Assembly: GCA_023525975.1 (NCBI GenBank)
Contig: CM042029.1
Coordinates: forward strand, 84,674,849-84,738,848
From: Smallanthus sonchifolius
Lineage: Eukaryota > Streptophyta > Magnoliopsida > Asterales > Asteraceae
Direction of reading: 5' to 3'
DNA: 64,000 bases
Below the pieces are notes generated by a model. That model saw only the letters and a program-made list of their open reading frames with translations. It was not told the origin of the DNA and did not search any database. Position 1 is the first letter of the stretch, and every line of letters begins with the position of its first letter. The position numbers and the translations under genes are program-made. Of this stretch, positions 33,570 through 45,517 are shown in pieces.

Positions 33570-35226
33570 ATGGCGGAAGGATCCACTCCCCCAGGTAACC
33601 TGAATAGGACTCCCGATGGCCCAGTCGAGATCTCGGATATGATTGAGCTAACTCCTGAAGGGGTAAGGGAAAACTTCCCACGCCTTCAAGAACTCATGAA
33701 CGAGTATGCTCAAGAAGCACGACTGCAGGGAGTCCGAACCCGCCTAGATTACGAAGAGAAATCAAGTGTCACTTTGACTCCACCCCCTACCCAGGGGAGA
33801 ATGTTATTGCCACTACGGGGGCGGGGGAAATACCCATAAGCCTCCCGACGATGTCACTCATGAATATGGCGACTAACCCGGTTCAAGGTTCAGAAAGCAT
33901 GTACAACCCTTTCTTACACGCCCTACCATGGGTTGATTCGAGACAACTCACAGGGGGAACGCCCCTCCCTGGAGGAATGGGTTTTCAGCAACACCCTTGG
34001 CAATACATAAACCCAGCACTCGGGCCCTATGCCCTAGGTTTCACCCTCTTCCAATCCTTGGGAGGGGTAGAGGGTCAAAACACCCACGTCTTTCAAACCC
34101 CAGGGTATTATCCGTACTACACTACTGCCCCCATGATGACACAATCTACAATCACCTACACCCAGAAGCTCCTCAGGTATGGGCCGGAGATGATCTCTCT
34201 AGACCTTACATCCCAAGCGCCCATACTAAGTTCACCCAGCGCATCGTGAATTTCAAATTCCCCCCGAAGACCAAGATTTCGTCCAACGTAAAAACATATG
34301 ACGGTCTTGGGGACCCAGACGACCACCTGGAACTCTTTTCAGGGGCGGCAAAGGTGGAACAATGGTCTATGCCTGTCTGGTGCCACATCTTCATACAAAC
34401 CCTGTCGGGACCCGCTCGCTTATGGTTCAATAGTTTACCTAATGAAAGTATAGACAATTTTGAAGACTTAAGCAGGAATTTCTTAACCAACTTCATGCAA
34501 CAAAAAAGATACACGAAAGACCCGGTGGTTCTCCACAACATAAAGCAGCGGGACGACGAAGACTTAAGATCTTTCATGGAAAGATACAAGCTGGAGGGTT
34601 TGAGTATAGGCGGGGCCATAGAGAATATGAGAATTTCAGGTTTCATACATGGGGTAAGAGCAAGACAGCTGATAGAAGAACTCAACCAAAACATCCCGAA
34701 GACTATGGAGGAAACGTTGGAAAAGGCAGAAGCTTTCTTGAGAGGAAAGGAAGCAACACAAGCATTAGAAGGCAGCTGAAAAACAAAGAGCCCTGCATGG
34801 AAGAATCCTCCACCAACAAGCAGAAACCAGCATCGTTTCCAACCTTTCGTGGAAAGACGATAGGCGAGCCATTTCCAGGAACTGCGAAGGCCGTATGAAA
34901 GAACTGAGTACACTTATAGTCGTACCAGAGCCCAGGAGGAAGATAGGGGAAAAAACTCACAGTTCACAACACTAACCAAGACCCCAAAGGAGATCCTCGC
35001 TACGGAGGAAGCAAAGTTCAACTTTTGTCCACCAAAGACAATTAACAGGCCACCAGACGTGAAAACAGCCAATCGGTACTGCGAGTTCCACGGTGATGTA
35101 GGTCACCACACGAACGATTGTTTTCAGTTGAAGAAGCGAATAGAGGCGGCCGTACAGTCGGGAGAACTAGCTCACCTAATAAAAGATATCAAGAACAAGA
35201 AGCCAGATGATAGGCAGGAAAAAGAA
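33570..35226 (+). pseudogene. gag of the Tat-type gypsy element
   Basis: The reading frame starts MAEGSTPPGN at 33570 and is broken into three phases (33570-33839, 33851-34200, 34210-34779). The central gag domain is well kept: YDGLGDPDDHLELFSG, LSGPARLWFNSLP, QQKRYTKDPVVLHNIKQ, ERYKLEGLSIGGA and KAEAFLRGKE. The downstream piece from 35059 has YCEFHGDVGHHTNDCFQLKK, the zinc-knuckle-like C..H..H..C motif at the gag/pro border of this lineage. Normally this forms the virus-like particle. Frameshifts and a stop near 34860 make it inactive. Confidence 0.88.
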
Positions 35227-35289
35227 AAAGGAAAGAAGAAAGAAATTCTAATGGTAACCAGGAAAGGACGAGCCAGATCACAGAGCAAT

Positions 35290-36230
35290 GGTCGGGGCCT
35301 CTCTAATGAAGAAATCACCTTCCCTCTAATAGCCCCAGGCAAATCAGCATGGTCGCCTATGATAATACAAGCCAACATTGGGGAGCAAGAGGTGAGACGT
35401 GTATACCTTGACGGAGGGAGTGCGTTGGAAATCATGTACGAGCATTGTTTCCTCCAGCTGGAGGAAGAAACACGGTAGAAGCTCACAACTTCTACTACCC
35501 CTTTGGTGGGATTCTCGGGGGAAAAAGTCTGCACAGTCGGGGAGATAAAGCTAAAAGTCTCCCTGGGTAAAGGAAGGTTTAGACGAAAAGAAGAACTGAT
35601 GTTCGTGGTAGTTAGGTCACCATCACGATACAACGTTATTATCGGAAGACCAGGAATAAGCGCGTTCGAAGTAGTGGTCTCTACAGCCCATGCGGTAATG
35701 AAATTTCCCACTAAGAAAGGAACGTGCACCATCTATCCCTCCCCAAAAGCCCTGATGATAGGAATAACAGAGGAGGAAATCGTCGATGGGAAAGTAAGCA
35801 TCAATACGGATTATCCAGAACAAAATATCAATATCGGGCCTGGCCTATCCAAGCAGGGGAAAAGAAAGTTGATAGACATCTTGCGAAGAAGAAAAGACGT
35901 ATTTGCATGGTCGCCGGCAGACATGACAGGTGTCCCAGGGATACTGTAGAGCACGCCCTGTAAATCGTCCATCTCAGACGCCGGTTATGCAGAAGAAACG
36001 AAGCTTGGCTCCAGATCGAAGCAGGGCAGTCGTAGAAGAAGTAAACAAATTGGTGTCGGCATGCATCCTTCGTGAAGTCAAATACCCTACATGGGTTGCA
36101 AACCAAGTAATGGTAAAGAAGTCAGATGGAAGTTGGAGGATGTGTATTGACTTCAAAGACCTCAACAAAGCGTGTACCAAAGACTGTTATCCTCTCCCAG
36201 AGATTGACCTGAAAGTAGACGCTTTAGCGG
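35290..36230 (+). pseudogene. Protease and N-terminal reverse transcriptase of the gypsy element
   Basis: The protease active site reads RRVYLDGGSALEIMYEHCF near 35395-35450 (Asp-Gly-Gly-Ser, the usual form in this lineage), then a stop at 35476. The linker follows: YNVIIGRPGISAFEVV and FPTKKGTCTI. The RT start follows as DRSRAVVEEVNKLVSACILREVKYPTWVANQVMVKK...WRMCIDFKDLNKAC and PLPEIDLKVDALAGF. A stop and frameshift lie near 35947. The frame is cut at 36230 by the solo LTR and resumes at 39631 with LKCFLDTYKGYH. Confidence 0.88.
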
Positions 36231-36407
36231 GTTTTTGTAATATCCAGGGTTTTTCGATGTATCAAATTTCTATTATCAGTTTCAATCCATTGTAACCTAT
36301 CTATTTTCAAAGTCAATGAATGTATCATCTCAAAAATCTTTGCACCTATTATTTGATTCTCATCCTTAGAGTAATAAATATAAGATAAATAGGGTTATCA
36401 TTTAGTT

Positions 36408-36413
<6 letters not shown>

Positions 36414-36438
<25 letters not shown>

Positions 36439-36780
36439 GTATCAAGAGAAAACCATAAAGTTAGGCGAAAACCAAGAAAACCACTAAAACAATGTTTAAT
36501 ACTATGGGTTACGTATACGTAACCACAATTGTTTTTGAATTTTTTTGTTTTCTGTTTACGTATACGTAACACTATGGGTTACATATGCGTAAGCTAATAT
36601 TTAAATGATTTTTTGGTAAAAACTTGTAATATCACATTTATACTCTTATAAAAAAAATAAAAATAAAATAAAATAAAAAACAAATATAACTATATTATTG
36701 ATCAAAATTGGTTTTTTTAGTGGTTTTCTCGGTTTTCGTCTAACTATTGGTTTTCTCTGGAACCCACCCCTATGTATATA
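36414..36780. mobile_element. TA-microsatellite-flanked MITE, copy 2
   Basis: (AT)n at 36414-36438 leads straight into gtatcaagagaaaacc and AGGCGAAAACCAAGAAAACC. The right end reads, reversed, GGGGTGGGTTCCAGAGAAAACC, followed outside by tatgtatata. It shares ends and the TACGTATACGTAACC interior with copy 1 (21011-21331). The outermost GGGG of the left end has been lost. It is nested in the solo LTR. Confidence 0.78.
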
Positions 36781-37632
36781 TCCTTAGGATAAGACCTTAA
36801 AACTTTATAAGTTATAATTATTATTGTGTAAATAAAATAAATAATAAACGTATCAACTTTAAATACTTAAATTAATAAACTTATAAACCTAGAAGGTATA
36901 AAACTTATTTGATTTTACAAATAAAGCATATTATTCATTTTATAAAGTCCAGGGCTAGACTGACATTCTTGAAACTTAATTTAAACAAAAATTACAAGTT
37001 TAAACATGAAATGATAAAACTTTCAAACTTCGGGGACCTGTAGTGTAAATCGCCCAAACTTCCGGAGACCACACCAGTCGCTAGTTCGACCCTCGCATGG
37101 CCCGGTTCTCACCCCGTTCAGTCGAAAACACGTAATACGGCCAGATTCACTACACCTCGGGCTTCCATTCACGCACGCGACCCTAACCCGAGGTGAATCA
37201 ATGGGAAATCCCAACCGTAAACATGCATGGATTCGAAATTTAATCCGTTTGCTCAACCATATTCGTTCCAACGGTACACACATTAATTGGCAAAATTGGT
37301 TATAAATACCGGCTTAGAAACCTCAACGACACCACTCACAAACACTATAAACTCTCAATTCGTGATAATCGAACCTGCATTGCCGATTGAAGCTCACGTC
37401 TACCGACTTGAAACCCAGAAATCGTCCCCTCGTGTTTCATCACCAAATCAGGTAATTCGAATGTCCATCTCCGTCGTTTATGCCCAAGGATCGAAAGTCC
37501 TTTGTCAATTTATAATGACAGAGGCGAATTCGATTCGTATTTAAGGGTTGAAGAATCTAGGGTTCATATGGAATTGGGGCTGGTTCAGGATTGTGTTTAA
37601 GTATTTTATTTTCCATGTTATAACTCAACGAG

Positions 37633-37705
37633 GCTCGTAGTCGAGTGGTTTGTGCGCATGTGTGTTGGCTCAGGCGGCCCGGGTTCGAATCCGGCCGGCC
37701 TGAGT
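37633..37705 (+). other. tRNA-like segment with A- and B-box inside the solo LTR
   Basis: TAGTCGAGTGG at 37638-37648 fits the polymerase III A-box. GGTTCGAATCC at 37682-37692 is a perfect B-box inside a T-arm-like hairpin (CCGGGTTCGAATCCGG). Spacing fits a tRNA or tRNA-derived SINE head. The acceptor stem does not pair well, so I do not call a functional tRNA. Confidence 0.5.
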
Positions 37706-39630
37706 ATTGAACTTTTATTTTTTTTATTGAATTTTTAATCAGTTTTTATATTCCCTTTTGTTTTTATAAAATCGATTATATTTATATAAACCAAAAAACC
37801 TGATTTTATTCAAACTTTTATTTCCAGAATGTTTTTTTAATTAATTAAAACTTCTTTAACTTGTAATATTAAAAACCTAGAAACTATAAAAATAATCTAA
37901 ACTTTTATAAAACTTATAAAATAATCTGGAATTATTTTATAAAATCAGGAAACTTTATTTACTATTTAATTCCTATAATAAATAAATTATTATACTTTAA
38001 ACTTTGATTTATTTTAGAAACTTTAATTAAACAGAAAAACTTATGTAAATTTTATAAAATCAGAAAATTTATAAAATTTATATTTTTAAATTTGAAAATC
38101 AGGAACTTTCAAACTTGTATGATTTATAAAATTCAAATTGATTTAAAACTTAAAGCTTAAATATTTATTTAATTAAAACAGGAAAATAAATACATTTTTA
38201 TTTATAAGAAAAAAAAATTAGAATACTTATAAACTTAAAAAAAACACTTTATAAAAACTTTAAAACACTTATAAATAAAACATAAAATTATTTTAATACT
38301 TATGCATTTGTGGGTAAGAAGAAACCATTTTATAAACTAAAAATCACAATTTATTTAAAATCTCAAACACTTTCTAAATAATTACTAGTCATAATTTAGA
38401 AAGTAAATACTTAATGATTAAACACTTTAGATAATTTTAAATTAATCATTTTAATTAGAGAAAATATCAAAACATTTTATTATTAATAATTATTTACTCT
38501 ATTTTAGATAATTATCACTCATGATAATTATTTAAACGATCAAATAATTAATAGTTATTGTTTTCTAGCTAAATAATTATTTATTAATCATTAATGCTAG
38601 GTTATTTTATACTCAATTAATATTTCAAATGTGATACTTGAAAAACTATTATTCTAAACTTCAAACTTAATAAACTTTATAATAATTCTTCTAAAGACTT
38701 GATATAAATCTAAACTCTATGAACATAATCATCCCCGCCTCTCATATGAAACCCTAAAAAGTCTTGAAATTCTAGACCCTTGTCGTAGACATTTATGATC
38801 AAATCCTTAAACTTTAGATATATCATTTAGGTTTGTTATGAGGGTATCTTTCCTCAAAGCTTTACTATACTTATTCGTTGTCGGACACTCTTGCATCATT
38901 CCAAGTGAGTATACTTAGCCCCTTTTTGCATTGTTTTGATTTATAAACTTAGGGTGGAACATGTTCAAACTTTTCAGACTTATACAATTCAAACATAACT
39001 ATGCTTGTATGCTTTCTATGTGTTATATGTTTGAGACTTGCATGCTTAAATTAAACTTAAGACTAGCATGTTCATTAACTTTGGTCGAGCCTACAGTGAC
39101 AATAATACATCTATTGTATTTGACCAATCCACCTAGATTGATTGACCATTCGGGGGGAGCCTATGGTGATTGTTGCTGGAATTATACTTAAAACTTTTCA
39201 AGGGTAACTTTCAGGTTATGCCTAAACTTGGTTGGAGGTTTGAAATGCACAATGTTTAACTTACTTGTTCTCACATTTAAACTTAGATACATTAATCATA
39301 GTGAATTGTAAAACTTTTAAAGACTTTGTTAAGCGGTGTCAAAACCTTTGTATCTCACCAACTATTTTTAGTTGACAATTTACTTAACATGTTTCAGGTG
39401 CGCAAGTTTGATGCTTATCTTGTGAACACGTAGGATGCTTGGACCTAGAAACACTATCAATTTAATCTTATATTTCATTATTATCGTTAAACAATATGTT
39501 TTCCTTGTTATGTTTGAACCTTTAAATTCCATTAATGAAATATTGAAACTTTATTAGTCAACATTGTGCTTTTGAATAACCGCGTCCGCCCCGACATATA
39601 ATCCGCCGTCGGTTGGGGTGTGACAGTTTT

Positions 39631-41805
39631 AACCTAAAATGTTTCTTGGATACGTATAAAGGCTATCACTAGATAAAAATGAGCAGAATAGATGATGGAA
39701 AGACAGCTTTTCACACCACCAAGGGCATTTTCTGTTACAGGAAAATGCCATTTGGTTTAAAGAATACAGGGGCCATTTACCAGAGGTTGATAGACAAAGC
39801 TTTCAAAGCACAGCTAGGAAAAAACATGGAAGCGTACGTAGAAGACCTGGTTATAAAAAGCCAGGACGAAAATACTATGATCAGGGACATAAAACAAACA
39901 TTCAGCAATTTCCGGAAGATCAACATGAAGTTGAACCCGGGGAAATGTTCGTTCGGATTCGAGGAAGGTAATTTCTTGGGCCATGTGGTCAGTAAGCAGG
40001 AAATTCAAGCAAACCCTGACAAAGTCAAAGCTATAAGGGATATGAAGTCCCCAAGAAGCAAAAAAGAAGTGCAAAGTCTAAACGGTAAGTTAGCTGCCCT
40101 ACATCGATTCTTATCAAAGTCTGCTGAGCGTTCCTTACCATTTTTTAAAACATTGAAAGGTTGCTCAAAAAAGACAGATTTCTAGTGGAGCCCAAAGGCT
40201 GAGGAAGCCTTCTAGAACATGAAAAGCTACATCGACGGGATGCCAGCAATGGTAGCTCCCCAAGCAAAAGAGCATCTCTTCTTATACGTCACAGTCGGGG
40301 AAGAAGCCATCAGCGCAGTACTCATAGTGAAAAGAAAGGGTCACCAGTTGCCCATCTATTTTGTAAGTCGAGCACTGAAGGAAGCCGAAAAAAGATATTC
40401 TCACCTAGAGCACACAACTCTAGCTGTAGTGCATGCGGCGAAATGCCTACGAATATACTTCCAAGCGCACAACGTGCAAGTCCTCACAAACCACCCACTA
40501 AAAGAGATACTGACGAAACTATAATCATCCAGAAGATGGGCAAAATGGGCAATAGCCCTAGGAAAGCATGGGATCACATACACCCCGCGAACGGCAATCA
40601 AAGGGCAAGCTTTGTCAGACTTCATCATCGAAGAACTAGGGGATGAAAAGGAGGTCCAACATATCTCCACAGCAGCCCAGCAAGACCCTCCTACTGGCGA
40701 ATGGGTCCTGTATACGGATGGAGCCTTAAGCGTCGAAGGATCAGGAGCTGGCCTTATGTTGGTTGACCTATAAGGAAAGGAAGTCACATACGCACTGCGC
40801 TTGAACTTCCCCAGCATAAACAATGAAGCCGAGTATGAAGCATTCCTCGCAGGGCTCCGAATGGAAAGAGATTGGGGGCAAAATACATCATTGCTCATGT
40901 AAACTCCCTGTTAGTGGCAAATCAAGTAAACGTAGAGTACGCAACCAAATATCCCTCAATGCAACAATACAAAGAGTTGGATCAGCATCTAATGAAAGAG
41001 TTCGGCAAATGCACAGTCAAACAGGTGTCGCGAACACAAAACAAAAAGGCAGACGTGCTTAGCAAATTGGCTTCGCTAACTTTCGCACACCTAACGAAGA
41101 AGGTATTAGTTGAAGTCCAAGAAAGCAACTCTATCTCAGCTAAGGAGGTGGGAGACATCATAGAGGAAGAGGGAGAAACATGGATGACACCTATCAGAGA
41201 CTAATTGGTGACAGGGGTCCTGCCAAAGAATGAAACAGAACCACAGCGCTTGATACTGAAGGTAGCAAACTATACTATGGTAGAAGGACAGTTGTTCAAG
41301 AAATCCTACTTATCGCCATTACTACGATGTGTTGGCCCAACTCAAAGCAACTACATCATCAGAGAAGTCCACATGGGAGCATGCAGAACACACGCTGGGC
41401 CGCCAAAAGTAGTGTCAAATATTATGAACCTGGGGTATTACTGGCCAACAATGCACAAAGATACACTCGAAGAAATCAAAAAGTGCGAAAGCTGCCAATT
41501 GCATGCCCCAACTACACACATCCCAAGACATAACCTGGTCACCATCAACTCAGCCTTGCCATTTTACAAGTGGGACATGGACATCGTCGGCCCATTCCCA
41601 GAAGGGGCATGCAAGGTAAAATTTCTACTAGTTGCAGTTGATTATTTTACTAAGTGGCCAGAGGTTAAGACCCTAGCCACTATCACAGGGAAACAAGTGA
41701 TTAAATTTTTCTGGGAAAACATTGTTTGCCGTTTTAGGCTCCCAGGCGAATTGATAACAGATAATGGAAAACAATTCGCGAAAGAACCATTTAAAGGATG
41801 GTGCT
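39631..41805 (+). pseudogene. RT C-terminus, two RNase H domains and integrase of the gypsy element
   Basis: RT resumes with LKCFLDTYKGYH and KTAFHTTKGIFCYRKMPFGLKN. The catalytic box reads YVEDLVIKS, so the first Asp of YVDD is Glu. Then come FLGHVVS, the RNase H region (LYVTVGEEAISAVL, YFVSRALKEAEKRY, LTNHPLKEIL) and an archaeal-type RNase H (WVLYTDGALSVEGSGAGL, INNEAEYEAFLAGL) with internal stops. Integrase follows from 41205 with the HHCC finger (HMGACRTHAGPP, CESCQ), WDMDIVGPFPEG (first Asp) and ELITDNGKQFAKEPFKGWC (second Asp). It breaks at about 41805, before the catalytic Glu. Premature stops occur at about 40183, 40522, 40771 and 41202. Confidence 0.9.
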
Positions 41806-42915
41806 TGGTCAGAAAATACGACTTCAGCACGGTGCTTGGTCAGCCAATCCATGCCTACTATGATGTCGAAACCTCCGAGAGCCATAGGAATAAGGTGGAT
41901 TGAGAAATCATGGTCGTTCAAGTTTAAGGTACAGCCTCTAATAATGGTGTCACAAGAAACAGAATAACCATCCGCTACTAAATATCAAAGGGTTTGTCTA
42001 GCTTAGCTCGACACATAGCAAGTTGGGGTTCAAATTCAAAGGACACAAAACTTCTATCAGAACTGGCATCAAATAGAATAGAAGCATATTGTTGATTAAT
42101 TGGGTACGTACCGTTCACCACATCGTTGTTGGCTTGAGCCTCATTGGCATTGATGTTAAAGGCATGTCCACGAGCTACAGGGTTTGCATTCCCATGATTC
42201 ACATTCCCTCGGTTCATATTCCCTTGGTTTATGTTTCCCCGAACCATCTTGCCCTGGTTTAGATTTGCTTGGTTCATAATGACTAGCCTAGGGCAATGGT
42301 TCCTGAAGTGATTAGGGTCACCACACTTGTAACAAGCGCAACCCTGGGCTATAGCAGCAGGAATAGGAGCAACAGGTTGGTAGACTTGATTAGTTGGTGG
42401 AATACGACAGGTGTTAGCCCAATGCCCATAACGTCCACAAGTAGAGCACATACGACATTGTACGTGAGCAGGGTGGTGGAGTTTGCAGGTATTACAAAGT
42501 GGTGAAGTTCCCGCACATTGTTTCTTGTTTCTTGGTGGGGTTGAAGGCTGTAGGGGCTACTTGGGCTAAAGGAGTAGCGGGTGTGATAATGGTGAAGTTC
42601 TTGCCCTTCATTTTCTTGTTATTGAAGGAAGACTCAGACTTGGTCTCCTTGGTGGGTTCAGTGGTGGCTTTCTCAAAGGTCTTCCTGGCACCCTTTTTAG
42701 ATAGAGTCCCTGCCTTAACATGATTATCTGACAGGGTTGCTGCAAGACGGATGGCTTCCTCGAGAGCAAGACGTCGGCCGGGGTTTGAATGTACACACGG
42801 GGTTCCTCGGTGCAGCATTCTGGTTCAGATGATTGACCATGATCGGTAGGATTGTAGCCATTTGCTGAATGATCCTATCAGTGAGGTTGTTCCTACGTTC
42901 ATGATGGGGAGGCAT
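41806..42915 (-). pseudogene. gag-protease remnant of a chromovirus-like gypsy element
   Basis: It starts MPPHHERRNNLTDRIIQQMA, then jumps after HLNQNAAPRNP directly to LALEEAIRLAATLSDNHVKAG, a sign that most of the gag domain is deleted. Two CCHC-type knuckles follow (CSTCGRYGHWANTC and CYKCGDPNHFRNHC), an Asn/Gly-rich linker, then NQQYASILFDASSDRSFVS. The protease triad is DAS, not the usual DSG. Next come HLIPMALGGFDIIVGMDWL and KHRAEVVF. A stop at 41978 and frameshifts break it. Confidence 0.82.
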
Positions 42916-43508
42916 TCTACAAATGGGTGAATAGAAAGTTCATAAGATGTGAATCATGTATAAGAGTTTGTAATTTAATCATGAGATATTAGATAGAACA
43001 TGGATGGTACCCTAATGGGTACATTGACTTATCAAGGTACTTTAAGTTCATCTAATGTCGGAGAAGTCGTGCTTTAGCCTATAAGTGAACACTCATCCCG
43101 AGAATTCCCAGGAAAGCATAACTGGTCCATCAGTTGATTTGTATTTATACGAGATGTTTTCCTAGACAGAACTCCCAGAATACATGCATCCACCCTTCCG
43201 GATTGCACAAGTTCTCATTCATTAGTTAGAACTTACATACCTTTGACGAGAGTTTCATTCAGATTAGACTCTTAAGTCTAAGTGTAAGTTTCATGTGGTT
43301 CAAGTAGTTCCAAATAGTTTCATGTAGACCCTTGAATGTTGTAGTTCATGTAGTTGTATCAGGTAATCAAAAATAGATAGATGCAGGTAAGTATGCATAA
43401 TAAAGATAGAGTGGAGTTCCTAATAAAAGACACGAGTTAAACTCATGTTTGGGACTTCTAGGTTATAGTCTAGGTCATGTATCTAATAACCTAATTCCCT
43501 ATAACCAT

Positions 43509-43523
43509 GGCTCTAATACCAAT
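43509..43523 (-). other. Primer binding site of the antisense gypsy fragment
   Basis: On the minus strand ATTGGTATTAGAGCC follows the LTR end GTGTGACA directly. It matches the TGGTATCAGAGC initiator-Met tRNA site at all but one base, and fixes the orientation and the LTR boundary. Confidence 0.85.
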
Positions 43524-43524
43524 C

Positions 43525-44486
43525 TGTCACACCCCAGCCGGCAGCGGATTATACGCCGGGGCTGACGCGGTTGTTCATAAGCACATGATCATCTATTAAA
43601 TATGATAATATTTATTATTCAAATTAAAAGCATCCGTTACAGTTGGAAATAGAAAACAAAGAGTTCAACATAACATAATTAAATTAAACTAGGTCCATGT
43701 CCTATGTGTGATCAAGTAGTCCTCAAACAGGTGCACCTGAAACATGTAAGTAACTGTCAACTATAAGTAGTTGGTGAGATACATAGGTTTTGACACCAAA
43801 AGAGTTAGTATAGTTTACAATTCAATATGTTTAAAGCATGTCCAAAGCATATATGTGAAAACATACAAGGTTCCAAGCGTACAATTCACTCCTGTAATAG
43901 AAAACTAGTTACGCAATCCTACTGATTGCCATTTTGAAAGAGGGAGCAAGCGGATACTCCAAGTTATAGTTGATACCCAACAAAACCCACCAATGTCTTG
44001 TGGTAAGTTATAGTTTCAGTTTCCATATAAATGATCATGTTAGGTACTACCTTAGGCTTGAGCTGCAAGTTAATGAATGTACTGGTATGAAACAAATGCA
44101 ATTGTCACCAAGTAGTTCAATCATAAAGCATAAATATCAAGCACAAGAACATAGGTATTGAATTGGTTAAATAGATAAGGTTGATAACATGTTTCACTCC
44201 AAAAGTAAAACAGTAAAAAGGGGCTATGTAAACTCACATTGGATTGGTAGCTTGAAATCACAAGTACGGGTAGTTGCACAAGTTGTTTAGCTAACCACAA
44301 GGTTAACCTATGTTTGCATTTACATATGTATCAATGATATGCTCAAAAGATTTAAGTAGTAAGGGTTGAGCTAGGTTGAATGAGTGTGTATATATTTGTT
44401 GTGAATGATGAGTTTGTTAATAAGGAAATAATATGATTGTTTAATAAAGAAAATAATGTGTTCGTCGATAAAGGATTGAGTACAAG

Positions 44487-44530
<44 letters not shown>

Positions 44531-45300
44531 GTTGTTTACAAAATAATGATTAAGTATTTAACTAATATTTATGTGAATATATAGGTAGTTAGGTTAATAA
44601 AATATACGTTTCAATTAATCAAATAGTTAAATGGATAATAAAGAGGGCATAGGTTATATTAAATAAAATGATTATACAAATTCTAAATTAGAGATTATTA
44701 GTTTTTAATTCTTTAAAACGATTAAATAATTATTTAAGATTGTTAGGTTAACATTTTGGTTCATAAAAATATCCCCGAGTCTTTGGAGTTTTATAAAATA
44801 ATTCTTATAAGGAAAAAATGAGGTTAAATTTGGTTTAAAAACAATAAAAAAAACATTGCAGACTACGACGGGTCTGCTGGGAGTCAACCAGACGCACCAA
44901 CCACCGGACCAGTGGACCTGGGCGTATGCCTTGGTTCAAATCAGACGCGATACGTGTATAACCCCCAACCCGCACGCGTCTTCTTCCCCAATTCGAAACC
45001 CGAACCCTAGCCACCCGATTCAGTCGATTGAGCCAGCGATCGATCCCGCTTTTATGGGGCTTTTCTTCCCTACATCAAAACGAAACTGTGGGTATCAATA
45101 TTACCTGAATCGGTTGCGAAACGAGGGAGAACGACTAAGGGGTCGACGTCGGATTTCTTTGAGTTCGCCGGAGTGCCAGAGGAGCAATGCAAGGATTACA
45201 GAGGTGTAGAAAGTTTGTGGCGTCTGTAGTGAAGGTGTGGGTTCGATTTTATAGCCCAATTTTAGGTTAAATGCGTAAATTGATGCGGGACTTGATTGGT
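43525..45300 (-). repeat. LTR of the antisense gypsy fragment
   Basis: It ends GGGTGTGACA at 43525 on the minus strand. A TATA-like GGGCTATAAAATC lies near 45253. The interior has a (TA)n run at 44489-44528. The 43525-43800 part matches 39350-39625 of the solo LTR in inverted orientation; the remainder has diverged or is of a different subfamily. Confidence 0.7.
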
Positions 45301-45517
45301 GACGGTTATGGAATTTAGCTCCATGGGATCCGGCCTTGACCTACCCATGCAAAACAAACATATTGCACAATATACACAAAAATACATCAAATGCAAACCA
45401 AGCATTCATAAACACAACCATCCTGCCAAATACAAGGCAGTAAGAACCAAAATAATAACATTTGTCCAGAACAAACCTACAAAGTTATGAATTGTTCAAA
45501 CATACAAACCAAAGAAC

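Larger units (their letters stand above)
36236..39625 (+). mobile_element. Solo LTR, 3.39 kb, inserted in the gypsy reverse transcriptase
   Basis: It begins TGTAATATCC and ends GGGTGTGACA, flanked by the 5-bp duplication gtttt at 36231-36235 and 39626-39630. There is no coding sequence and no primer site. The last 270 bases match, in inverse orientation, the LTR end at 43525-43800, which is followed by a primer site, so this is an LTR. A TATA-like ttataaatacc lies near 37299. It contains a TA-flanked MITE and a tRNA-like segment. It arose by recombination between the two LTRs of a full element. Confidence 0.85.
41806..45300 (-). mobile_element. Doubly truncated gypsy fragment in antisense orientation
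   Basis: Reading on the minus strand the order is LTR (45300-43525), primer site, leader, gag (42915-41978), protease (to about 41806), and then abrupt fusion to integrase of the outer gypsy element. The LTR end is related to that of the 36236-39625 solo LTR. Its U3 looks short, so its 5' end near 45300 is probably truncated too. Because both ends are broken, no target duplication can be expected. Confidence 0.7.

Noticed and set aside
34206..34913. 235-codon minus-strand frame
   Set aside because: Shadow of the well-recognised gag domain on the plus strand; no similarity of its own.
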